10,900 bases of DNA from Candidatus Woesearchaeota archaeon (GTDB lineage Archaea > Nanobdellota > Nanobdellia > Woesearchaeales > JAGWAF01), in contig JAFGCE010000038.1 of the NCBI GenBank assembly GCA_016932755.1, forward strand, positions 1-10,900. The letters are read 5' to 3'. This document shows, piece after piece, positions 1-4,643 of the stretch. Both the position numbers and the translations under genes were made by a program. Position 1 is the stretch's first letter, and each line of letters begins with the position of its first letter. Under the pieces are notes generated by a model. The model saw only the letters and a program-made list of their open reading frames with translations. It searched no databases and was not told where the DNA came from.

Positions 1-642
1 GTAACAATGCCTTTCAAGATTGAAAGGGCAAGAGTTGACAAGGCTGAGATTGGCCTTGACCAGATGAGAAGCGTATGCGACACAGTCATAGTAATTGACA
101 ACAACAGGCTTGTTGCAATAGCAGGAAACCTTCCAATACAGCAGGCATTTGCAGTTGCAAACGAGCTGATTGCGACAATGATAAGAGGAATTGTTGAAAC
201 AATCGCTGTTCCTTCATTAGTCAACCTTGACTATGCAGACGTCAGGGCAATAATGAAGAACGGAGGAGTTGCAGCTATTGGAGTAGGATGTTCTGATACA
301 AACAACAGGGTTGAGGAAGCTGTAAAAGGAGCTTTGACAAATCCTTTGCTTGATATAGATTACACAGGAGCAACAGGGGCATTAATCCATGTAAGCGGAG
401 GCCCTGACATGACTCTTGAGGAAATCAGCAAGGTTGGCGAGCTTGTTACAGAAAGCCTTGACGAAGAAGCAAACGTCATCTGGGGAGCAAGAGTTGACGA
501 GGAGATGAAAGGAAAGGTCACTGTAATGACTATTATTACAGGTGTCAAGTCTCCATGGATACTTGGTCAAATGACAAAAAAACAGCAGCAGGCGCATGAC
601 CAGGAAATCAGCGAGGAACTTGGCATTGAAATAATAAGGTAA
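1..642 (+). CDS. ftsZ: Cell-division GTPase FtsZ, C-terminal portion (5' end outside window)
   Basis: FtsZ polymerises with GTP at the division site. The frame is open from the first base (Val-Thr-Met-Pro-Phe), so the gene continues upstream; the ATG at 7 is internal, in the VT(M/R)PF strand typical of FtsZ. What is visible covers the end of the GTPase domain, the central helix and the C-terminal activation domain. The T7 synergy loop NLDYAD lies at about bases 223-240, with Asn and two Asp in the positions needed to activate GTP hydrolysis on the next subunit. Further family signatures are the GxGCSDTNNR segment, the SGGPDMTLEEI stretch and the TVMTIITGVKSPW end. There is only a short tail after this domain (TKKQQQAHDQEISEELGIEIIR), possibly a site for a membrane-anchor partner. 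FtsZ rather than CetZ is favoured by the close match of these motifs. The gene is followed by a hairpin/T-tract terminator about 90 bp downstream. Confidence 0.95.
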   Translation, partial: VTMPFKIERARVDKAEIGLDQMRSVCDTVIVIDNNRLVAIAGNLPIQQAFAVANELIATMIRGIVETIAVPSLVNLDYADVRAIMKNGGVAAIGVGCSDTNNRVEEAVKGALTNPLLDIDYTGATGALIHVSGGPDMTLEEISKVGELVTESLDEEANVIWGARVDEEMKGKVTVMTIITGVKSPWILGQMTKKQQQAHDQEISEELGIEIIR

Positions 643-734
643 GTTCATAATCACCCCCTTTGGTCTTTGTGGTGTGTGTTCTTGCCTTCACCTTTTACCA
701 CCCCCAAACGCGAAATGGTGGAGGCAACAACTTT

Positions 735-764
735 TCCCCCTCCGGGGGGATTTTTTTCTTTTTT
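735..764 (+). terminator. Hairpin plus T-tract terminator after ftsZ
   Basis: TCCCCC (735-740) and GGGGGA (745-750) form a six-pair GC stem around a TCCG loop. Seven T then follow (751-757), then C and a further T run. Many archaea terminate on T-tracts alone, so the T run may be the active part. The orientation suits ftsZ transcription. Read on the minus strand the stem is followed by A/G-rich sequence, so it is not an obvious terminator for apt. The rest of 643-773 holds a weaker CCACC/GGTGG dyad (698-702 with 716-720) and nothing else recognised. Confidence 0.6.
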
Positions 765-773
765 AGAAATAAC

Positions 774-1307
774 TTATTCTCCTTCAAATTCAACAAGATT
801 GAACACATTGTATCCTGATTCCATAAGCTTCTTCTTTCCGCCCAAATCAGGCAAATCAACAATAAAAGAGCATTCCACAATTTCAGCTCCTAATTTTTTC
901 AAAAGGCTGCATGCTGCCAATGCTGTCCCTCCTGTTGCAATCAAATCATCCACAAGCAAAACCCTGCTTCCTTTTTCAACCGCATCCTTGTGGATTTCTA
1001 TCTTGCTTTTGCCGTATTCCAGCTCGTACTCCTCAGAAACTGTTTCATGCGGAAGCTTGCCAGGCTTTCTTATTGGAACAAAACCAAGTCCAAGCCTGTG
1101 AGCCAAAACAGAGCCTGTAATAAAACCTCTTGACTCAATTCCTGCAATAATATCTATCTCCTTGTCCTGATATCTTTGGACAAGCAGGTCAATCATGTGG
1201 TTGAACCCTTCCTTGTCCTTGAGAAGTGTTGTGATATCCCTGAACATAACTCCTTCCTTAGGCCAGTGCGGGATTGTCCTTATCTTTGATTTGATAATAT
1301 GAGGCAT
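774..1307 (-). CDS. apt: Adenine phosphoribosyltransferase
   Basis: This 177-aa protein is predicted to convert adenine and PRPP to AMP and pyrophosphate in the cytosol. It has the type I phosphoribosyltransferase layout: the PRPP-binding loop VLLVDDLIATGGTA at about residues 116-129 with the paired Asp120-Asp121, an upstream GIESRGF (56-62) typical of APRT, and the N-terminal PxPGVxFxDIT-like segment (HWPKEGVMFRDIT, 14-26) that forms the purine pocket. Length is normal for the family. The ATG abuts the TAA of mtnP with no gap, and GGTGA sits about 5-9 bases upstream inside the mtnP end, so translation is probably coupled. The partner gene makes adenine, the substrate of this enzyme, which supports the functional call. 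Xanthine or hypoxanthine PRTases share the fold but lack the ESRGF pattern. Confidence 0.93.
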   Translation of the reverse strand: MPHIIKSKIRTIPHWPKEGVMFRDITTLLKDKEGFNHMIDLLVQRYQDKEIDIIAGIESRGFITGSVLAHRLGLGFVPIRKPGKLPHETVSEEYELEYGKSKIEIHKDAVEKGSRVLLVDDLIATGGTALAACSLLKKLGAEIVECSFIVDLPDLGGKKKLMESGYNVFNLVEFEGE

Positions 1308-2060
1308 TTATTTCACCTTTGGGATTGTGTTAACCAGCAGTTTTGTGACTTTTTCAACATTCTGCATGAAAATGTCCAGCACAGCCTCCCATGTTACAGG
1401 CTCCTCATCATCTTTCCAGCAGTCATAATCTGTGCTCATAGCAACAGCTGCATAAGGAATCCCTGCTTCATTTGCTAAAGTAGCTTCAGGCGCGATTGAC
1501 ATGTTTATAACATCAGCACCCCACATCCTGAACATTTTGCTTTCGGCTTTTGTCGAAAACCTCGGGCCTTCAATTGTCACAACTGTTCCTTTAGCATGGT
1601 GCTTTAATCCCATCTCTTCACAGGTCTTGATTAAGGCATCCCTTATCTTTTTTGAAAAAGGCTCTGCCATTGGAGTATGGACCATTTTGCCCGGCTCAAA
1701 TTCCTCATGGAATGTAATTGACCTGTGCCTTGTGAAATCAATAAACTGGTCAAGAACTACAAAATCTCCCCTTCCTATTTCCTCCCTAAGCGAACCGCAT
1801 GCGGTTGTTGCAATAATATGCGTGCAGCCAGCTTCCTTCAAGGCATGTATGTTTGCCCTGTAATTGACTTTTGTAGGCGGAAGTGTGTGCTCCCTTCCAT
1901 GCCTTGCAATTAAAACAACATCAATCCCGTTAATCTTTCCTGTTTTCAGGCTTGAAGAAGGCTTTCCGTAAGGAGTGCTTGCTTCTATGTCTTTTGCATT
2001 GTGGATTATTTCAGGATTGTCCAATCCGCTTCCTCCGATTATGCCTACCTTAACCCCCAT
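1308..2060 (-). CDS. mtnP: S-methyl-5'-thioadenosine phosphorylase
   Basis: The enzyme cleaves 5'-methylthioadenosine with phosphate to adenine and 5-methylthioribose-1-phosphate, removing the by-product of polyamine and related SAM-using pathways. The 250-aa protein has the PNP/MTAP family marks in order: IIGGSG (7-12), ARHGREH (52-58), TTACGSL (85-91), IEGPRFST (163-170), NMSIAPEA (186-193) and STDYDCW (209-215). The two Asp in STDYD (211 and 213) are the residues that favour 6-aminopurines. Guanosine/inosine phosphorylases have Asn in the equivalent place, so MTA is preferred as the substrate over inosine. It heads a two-gene unit with apt. A TATA-like element 25-36 bp upstream suggests a leaderless or nearly leaderless mRNA. 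Some archaeal homologues also accept adenosine, which cannot be excluded. Confidence 0.93.
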   Translation of the reverse strand: MGVKVGIIGGSGLDNPEIIHNAKDIEASTPYGKPSSSLKTGKINGIDVVLIARHGREHTLPPTKVNYRANIHALKEAGCTHIIATTACGSLREEIGRGDFVVLDQFIDFTRHRSITFHEEFEPGKMVHTPMAEPFSKKIRDALIKTCEEMGLKHHAKGTVVTIEGPRFSTKAESKMFRMWGADVINMSIAPEATLANEAGIPYAAVAMSTDYDCWKDDEEPVTWEAVLDIFMQNVEKVTKLLVNTIPKVK

Positions 2061-2083
2061 AACAGTAAAACAAATAGTCTGAG

Positions 2084-2096
2084 ATTTAAATAAATT
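2084..2096 (-). promoter_or_regulatory. TATA box for mtnP-apt
   Basis: Read on the minus strand the sequence is AATTTATTTAAAT, centred about 30 bp before the mtnP ATG. With the usual 26-bp TATA-to-start distance, transcription would begin within a few bases of the start codon. No ribosome-binding site lies before the ATG, which agrees with a leaderless message. Confidence 0.55.
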
Positions 2097-2121
2097 ATGC
2101 TTTTTTCAAAAATCAGCAAAC

Positions 2122-2130
2122 TTTTATAAA
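2122..2130 (+). promoter_or_regulatory. TATA box for diphthine synthase gene
   Basis: TTTTATAAA centred at 2126 lies 27 bp before the ATG at 2153, so the predicted transcript starts at or next to the start codon. No Shine-Dalgarno sequence precedes the ATG. This box and the mtnP box sit back-to-back in a 92-bp divergent intergenic region. Confidence 0.6.
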
Positions 2131-2152
2131 CCACCAATAAACCATAATATCT

Positions 2153-2890
2153 ATGGCACTGTACATGATAGGAATAGGGCTTAATGATGCGAAAGACATC
2201 ACAGTCAAAGGGCTGGAAGCTGTGAAGAAATGCGACAAGGTTTATCTTGAAAGCTACACTTCTGTTTTGCAGTGCAGTGTTTCTGAGCTTGAAGAGCTGT
2301 ACGGAAAAAAGATAATTTTGGCAGGCAGGGATTTGGTTGAGAAAAAAGCTGAAGAAACAATCCTGAAAGATGCAAAAGAAGGCAATGCCGCATTCCTTGT
2401 TATCGGAGATGTTTTTGGGGCAACAACACATACAGATTTGAAATTAAGGGCAGTTGAAGCAGGCATTGAAGTGAAAGTTATCCACAATGCTTCTGTGCTT
2501 AATGCTGTCGGAATTACAGGCTTGGAGCTTTACAAATTCGGCAAAATAACCTCAATTCCTTTTGAAAATAAAAATGTAAAAGCTCCTTACGAAGTTCTGC
2601 TGAAGAACATGGAGGCAGGGCTTCACACACTTTTCCTTCTTGACTTAAATCCAGCCAAAGGGAGGTTTCTCACAATAAAAGACGCTGTTGAATATCTGAT
2701 GAAGTTGGGTGTTACAGAAAAAACAAAAGCAGTGGGATGCGCAAGGCTTGGCTCTGACAATCCAAAAATATTCTATTCAGATATGCCGAAGCTGAAAGAT
2801 GTTGATTTTGGAAATCCCCCTTTCTGCTTAATCATTCCGGCAAATCTCCATTTCATGGAAGAAGAAGCTTTAGAGAAATTTCAACAGTAA
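2153..2890 (+). CDS. dphB: Diphthine synthase (EF-2 diphthamide pathway methyltransferase)
   Basis: The enzyme transfers methyl groups from SAM to the 3-amino-3-carboxypropyl histidine of elongation factor 2, giving diphthine, the second step of diphthamide synthesis. The 245-aa protein belongs to the tetrapyrrole methylase-like SAM fold. It shows the N-terminal GIGLNDAKDIT (7-17), YLESYTS (31-37), FGATTHTDL (88-96), VIHNASVLNAVGITGLELYKFG and the ARLGSDNPKI region near the end, all typical of archaeal and eukaryotic Dph5. The motif normally written GDPFGATTH reads GDVFGATTH here (residues 85-93). Start: the ATG lies at the predicted transcription start, with no in-frame upstream alternative that has a promoter. 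It is divergent from mtnP. EF-2 itself is not in the window. Confidence 0.93.
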   Translation: MALYMIGIGLNDAKDITVKGLEAVKKCDKVYLESYTSVLQCSVSELEELYGKKIILAGRDLVEKKAEETILKDAKEGNAAFLVIGDVFGATTHTDLKLRAVEAGIEVKVIHNASVLNAVGITGLELYKFGKITSIPFENKNVKAPYEVLLKNMEAGLHTLFLLDLNPAKGRFLTIKDAVEYLMKLGVTEKTKAVGCARLGSDNPKIFYSDMPKLKDVDFGNPPFCLIIPANLHFMEEEALEKFQQ

Positions 2891-2892
2891 CC

Positions 2893-2900
2893 TTTTTATA
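2893..2900 (+). promoter_or_regulatory. TATA box for tRNA-Gln(TTG)
   Basis: TTTTTATA begins only 3 bp after the dphB stop codon. It is centred 29.5 bp before the mature tRNA 5' end, the same distance as the box of the second tRNA-Gln gene, which implies a 5' leader of only a few bases for RNase P to remove. Confidence 0.55.
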
Positions 2901-2925
2901 GAGAGTTTTATCATTCTATTCCAGC

Positions 2926-2998
2926 AGCCCCGTAGTGTAGTGGCCAATCATCTGGGATTTTGGATCCTAGGACAGCGGTTCGAATCCGCTCGGGGCTA
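2926..2998 (+). tRNA. tRNA-Gln, anticodon TTG
   Basis: A 73-nt cloverleaf: acceptor AGCCCCG/CGGGGCT with discriminator A, D-arm GTGTAGTGGCCAATCAT, anticodon stem TGGGA/TCCTA around loop TTTTGGA (anticodon TTG), four-base variable region, and T-arm AGCGG-TTCGAAT-CCGCT. CCA is not encoded. The A1-U72 pair is typical of archaeal tRNA-Gln, which is charged with Glu and then amidated by GatDE. It decodes CAA and, by wobble, CAG. The next ATG starts 6 bases after its 3' end. Confidence 0.95.
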
Positions 2999-3004
2999 TT
3001 CAAG

Positions 3005-3472
3005 ATGAAAGCATTGGTTGTATTCTATTCGAGGACAGGGAACACAAAAAAGATTGCGTTAGAGATAAAAAAGAGTCTGAAAGCAGATATTGATGAAGTC
3101 AAGGACAAAAAAGACAGGTCTGGAATAAAAGGGTACCTTCTTGCAGGAAAGGACTCTATTCTGAAAAGAACAACAGAAATTGTTTTCAGGAAAAATCCTG
3201 AAAAATACGAATTGGTTGTTATCGGCACTCCGGTCTGGTCATTTACTGTATGCCCTGCAATCAGGACTTATATAACCCAAAACAAGGATAAGCTAAGGAA
3301 AGTTGCTTTTTTCTGCACACAAGGCTCAAACAGCGACCAAAAAACATTCAGGGATATGCAAAAGCTGGCAAAAAAGCCTTTGGCAACTTACAGCATTTCA
3401 ACATCATACAGGAGAATCAAGAATATAGACTATAAAAAAGAAGTTAAGGAATTCTGCAGAAAATTAAAATGA
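3005..3472 (+). CDS. Flavodoxin-like FMN-binding protein
   Basis: This is a 155-aa single-domain flavodoxin-fold protein, probably a small electron carrier or FMN-dependent oxidoreductase. The N-terminal strand and phosphate loop (ALVVFYSRTGNTKK, 3-16) match the flavodoxin P-loop S-x-T-G-N-T. A second FMN-contact loop, VIGTPVWSF (72-80), carries the aromatic residue that usually stacks on the isoalloxazine ring, and FFCTQGSN (102-109) is the third loop. No membrane segment or signal peptide is seen. The frame is open upstream through the tRNA, but the ATG at 3005 is chosen because it gives the family's usual N-terminus and lies just after the tRNA. The stop overlaps the next gene's start as ATGA. 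The redox partner is unknown; an NAD(P)H:FMN reductase-like role is possible. Confidence 0.85.
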   Translation: MKALVVFYSRTGNTKKIALEIKKSLKADIDEVKDKKDRSGIKGYLLAGKDSILKRTTEIVFRKNPEKYELVVIGTPVWSFTVCPAIRTYITQNKDKLRKVAFFCTQGSNSDQKTFRDMQKLAKKPLATYSISTSYRRIKNIDYKKEVKEFCRKLK

Positions 3473-3819
3473 AAAGAAAAGTTGTAACGTGCGAGGAATG
3501 CGGAGGGGAGTGCTGCAAAAAGCTTGCATTCCATATACAACCAAGATTCACAAAAGAGGATTTTGAGGATTTGAAATGGTACCTTTATCATGAGGGGGTT
3601 ATTGTATACATTGACAACGAAGGGGACTGGATGGTGCAGGCTCCGATAAAATGCTCAAAGCTTGACAAGAACGGAAGGTGCACAATCTATGACAAAAGGC
3701 CCCCAATCTGCAGGAAATCCAAAATTGAGGAATGCGAGATGAACACAAACGAGATGGTTGTTGTTTTCAGGACTCCTGAAGAGCTGGATAAGTTCATGAG
3801 AGAAAAGAAAATAATTTAA
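3469..3819 (+). CDS. YkgJ/UPF0153-family Cys-cluster (metal-binding) protein
   Basis: This 116-aa protein has eight Cys arranged as in the YkgJ-type zinc- or iron-chelating family: CxxCxxxCC (Cys8, 11, 15, 16), then C62-S-x-L-D-x-x-G-x-C71-x-I-Y, RPPICR (Cys81), and Cys89. The pattern suggests a metal or Fe-S site, but the reaction is not known for most members. It starts in the stop codon of the flavodoxin gene (ATGA overlap), so the two are very likely translated from one mRNA; a redox partnership is an inference. The stop codon lies inside the TATA box of the following tRNA-Gln. The ATG immediately before the MKRKVVTCEECGGECC segment is the natural start. Confidence 0.82.
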   Translation: MKRKVVTCEECGGECCKKLAFHIQPRFTKEDFEDLKWYLYHEGVIVYIDNEGDWMVQAPIKCSKLDKNGRCTIYDKRPPICRKSKIEECEMNTNEMVVVFRTPEELDKFMREKKII

Positions 3820-3822
3820 ATA
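3815..3822 (+). promoter_or_regulatory. TATA box for tRNA-Gln(CTG)
   Basis: TTTAAATA overlaps the TAA stop of the YkgJ-like gene and is centred 29.5 bp before the mature tRNA 5' end, identical to the spacing at the first tRNA-Gln. Confidence 0.55.
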
Positions 3823-3847
3823 GCCCAATAATTCTTCACATTTATAC

Positions 3848-3920
3848 AGCCCCGTAGTGTAGCGGCCAATCATACGAGGTTCTGGCCCTCGTGACCACGG
3901 TTCGAATCCGTGCGGGGCTA
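3848..3920 (+). tRNA. tRNA-Gln, anticodon CTG
   Basis: A 73-nt cloverleaf: acceptor AGCCCCG/CGGGGCT with discriminator A, anticodon stem CGAGG/CCTCG around loop TTCTGGC (anticodon CTG), and T-arm CACGG-TTCGAAT-CCGTG. CCA is not encoded. It shares its acceptor stem and nearly all of its D-arm with tRNA-Gln(TTG) at 2926 but differs in the anticodon stem, variable region and T-stem. Together the two genes cover both Gln codons. Confidence 0.95.
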
Positions 3921-3924
3921 TTAA

Positions 3925-3938
3925 TTTTTCTGGTTTTT
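3925..3938 (+). terminator. T-rich terminator after tRNA-Gln(CTG)
   Basis: Two T5 runs (3925-3929 and 3934-3938) follow the tRNA within 20 bases, in the style of archaeal T-tract termination. A further T8 run at 3969-3976, preceded by a short TGCC that could pair with GGCA at about 3942, may act as back-up. Confidence 0.5.
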
Positions 3939-4012
3939 GTTGGCAAAAAATCACCACAAAAAACTGCCTTTTTTTTCTACACATTTTTAATGTATATTTT
4001 GGAAAAAAGAAA

Positions 4013-4022
4013 TATTTAAATA
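4013..4022 (+). promoter_or_regulatory. Likely TATA box of the nrdR-nrdD operon
   Basis: TATTTAAATA is preceded by a purine-rich stretch (GGAAAAAAGAAA) that could serve as the BRE. The predicted transcription start is near 4045, giving a leader of about 135 bases and placing all but one of the NrdR-like sites downstream of the start. A second candidate, TTTATACA at 4032-4039, would start near 4061. Which box is used cannot be decided from sequence. Confidence 0.5.
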
Positions 4023-4034
4023 GAAGTTGAATTT

Positions 4035-4082
4035 ATACAATATCTAGTCGTCTGTAAATCTTAAATGCACAATATATGGGAA
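4035..4082 (+). promoter_or_regulatory. Degenerate NrdR-box pair (upstream)
   Basis: Two 16-bp sites related to the perfect box at 4124-4139 lie at 4035-4050 and 4067-4082, each matching it at 11 of 16 positions by hand count. Each has a good left half (ATACAATA, GCACAATA) and a poor right half. The linker between them is 16 bp and starts are 32 bp apart, the same spacing as the downstream pair. The first site overlaps the predicted transcription start. These are weaker calls than the downstream pair. Confidence 0.4.
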
Positions 4083-4091
4083 TTAGCGTTA

Positions 4092-4139
4092 GCCCTGTAT
4101 ATTGTGTTCATCACATCCGACGGACACAATATATTGTGT
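4092..4139 (+). promoter_or_regulatory. NrdR-box pair with a perfect 16-bp palindrome
   Basis: ACACAATATATTGTGT at 4124-4139 is an exact palindrome and matches the known NrdR-box consensus (acaCwAtATaTwGtgt). A second site at 4092-4107 has a perfect right half (TATTGTGT) and matches 12 of 16 positions. The linker is 16 bp and the starts are 32 bp apart, about three helical turns, which is the arrangement known for paired NrdR boxes in bacteria. The gene directly downstream encodes NrdR, so autoregulation and co-repression of nrdD are the natural reading. Confidence 0.8.
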
Positions 4140-4180
4140 TCTAAAATCTCGACGATAAGAAAAAAAATAAAGAGGAAAAA

Positions 4181-4642
4181 ATGAGATGCCCTTACTGCGA
4201 ATCTGAAGACACGAAAGTCATTGACACAAGAGAGGCAGGAGACACAGAAATAACCAGAAGAAGAAGGGAATGCCTCAAGTGCAAAAAAAGGTTCACAACA
4301 TACGAAAGGGTTGAGGGAGTCGAGATTATTGTTGTAAAGAAAGACAAGAGAAGGGAGCAGTTTGACAGGCAGAAGCTCATGCACGGAATTCTGAGAGCCT
4401 GCGAAAAAAGGCCTGTAAAGCAGGAAAAGGTTGAGAAGATGGTTGATGAGATAGAGACAGAGCTCAGGCACAAGGAAAAGACTGAAATTCCAAGCCAGGT
4501 AATAGGGGAACTTGTAATGGAAAAACTGAAAAATCTCGACGAGGTTGCATATGTAAGGTTTGCTTCTGTCTACAGGAGATTCAAGGATGTCAAGCAGTTC
4601 ATAAAGGAGATAGAGGAAGTAATGGAGAAAAAAGGAAAGTAA
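4181..4642 (+). CDS. nrdR: Transcriptional repressor NrdR
   Basis: NrdR senses ATP/dATP and represses ribonucleotide reductase genes. The 153-aa protein has the full bacterial-type architecture. An N-terminal zinc ribbon has Cys3/Cys6 (MRCPYC) and Cys31/Cys34 (CLKCKKRFTTYE), with the DNA-contacting TRRRREC in between. An ATP-cone follows from about residue 47 to 137 (VVKKDKRREQFDRQKLMHGI, later VAYVRFASVYRRFKD). Length is normal for NrdR. The ATG has an AGAGG ribosome-binding site 5-9 bases upstream, in keeping with a leadered mRNA. NrdR boxes lie in its leader and nrdD follows after 1 base. NrdR is nearly universal in bacteria but patchy in archaea, so past transfer from bacteria is possible; base composition here is not visibly different from the neighbours. 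Confidence 0.95.
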   Translation: MRCPYCESEDTKVIDTREAGDTEITRRRRECLKCKKRFTTYERVEGVEIIVVKKDKRREQFDRQKLMHGILRACEKRPVKQEKVEKMVDEIETELRHKEKTEIPSQVIGELVMEKLKNLDEVAYVRFASVYRRFKDVKQFIKEIEEVMEKKGK

Positions 4643-4643
4643 A

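Noticed and set aside
735..757. The GC-rich hairpin as a bidirectional terminator for both ftsZ and apt
   Set aside because: The T-tract exists only on the plus strand; on the minus strand the stem is followed by AAAAGTTGTTGCC, which does not look like a terminator.
667..1101. Plus-strand open frame of 144 codons opposite apt
   Set aside because: Most of it is antisense to apt and it runs through the ftsZ terminator; the product is low-complexity Ser/Pro/Phe sequence without a family match.
2960..3004. Upstream start for the flavodoxin at the ATG-less region inside the tRNA
   Set aside because: The open frame extends into tRNA-Gln(TTG), but those 15 codons are tRNA sequence; ATG 3005 gives the normal flavodoxin N-terminus.
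4035..4139. CRISPR-like repeat array
   Set aside because: The four related 16-mers are palindromic, unevenly offset (32, 25, 32 bp) and match a known operator consensus; there are no uniform spacers or cas genes.
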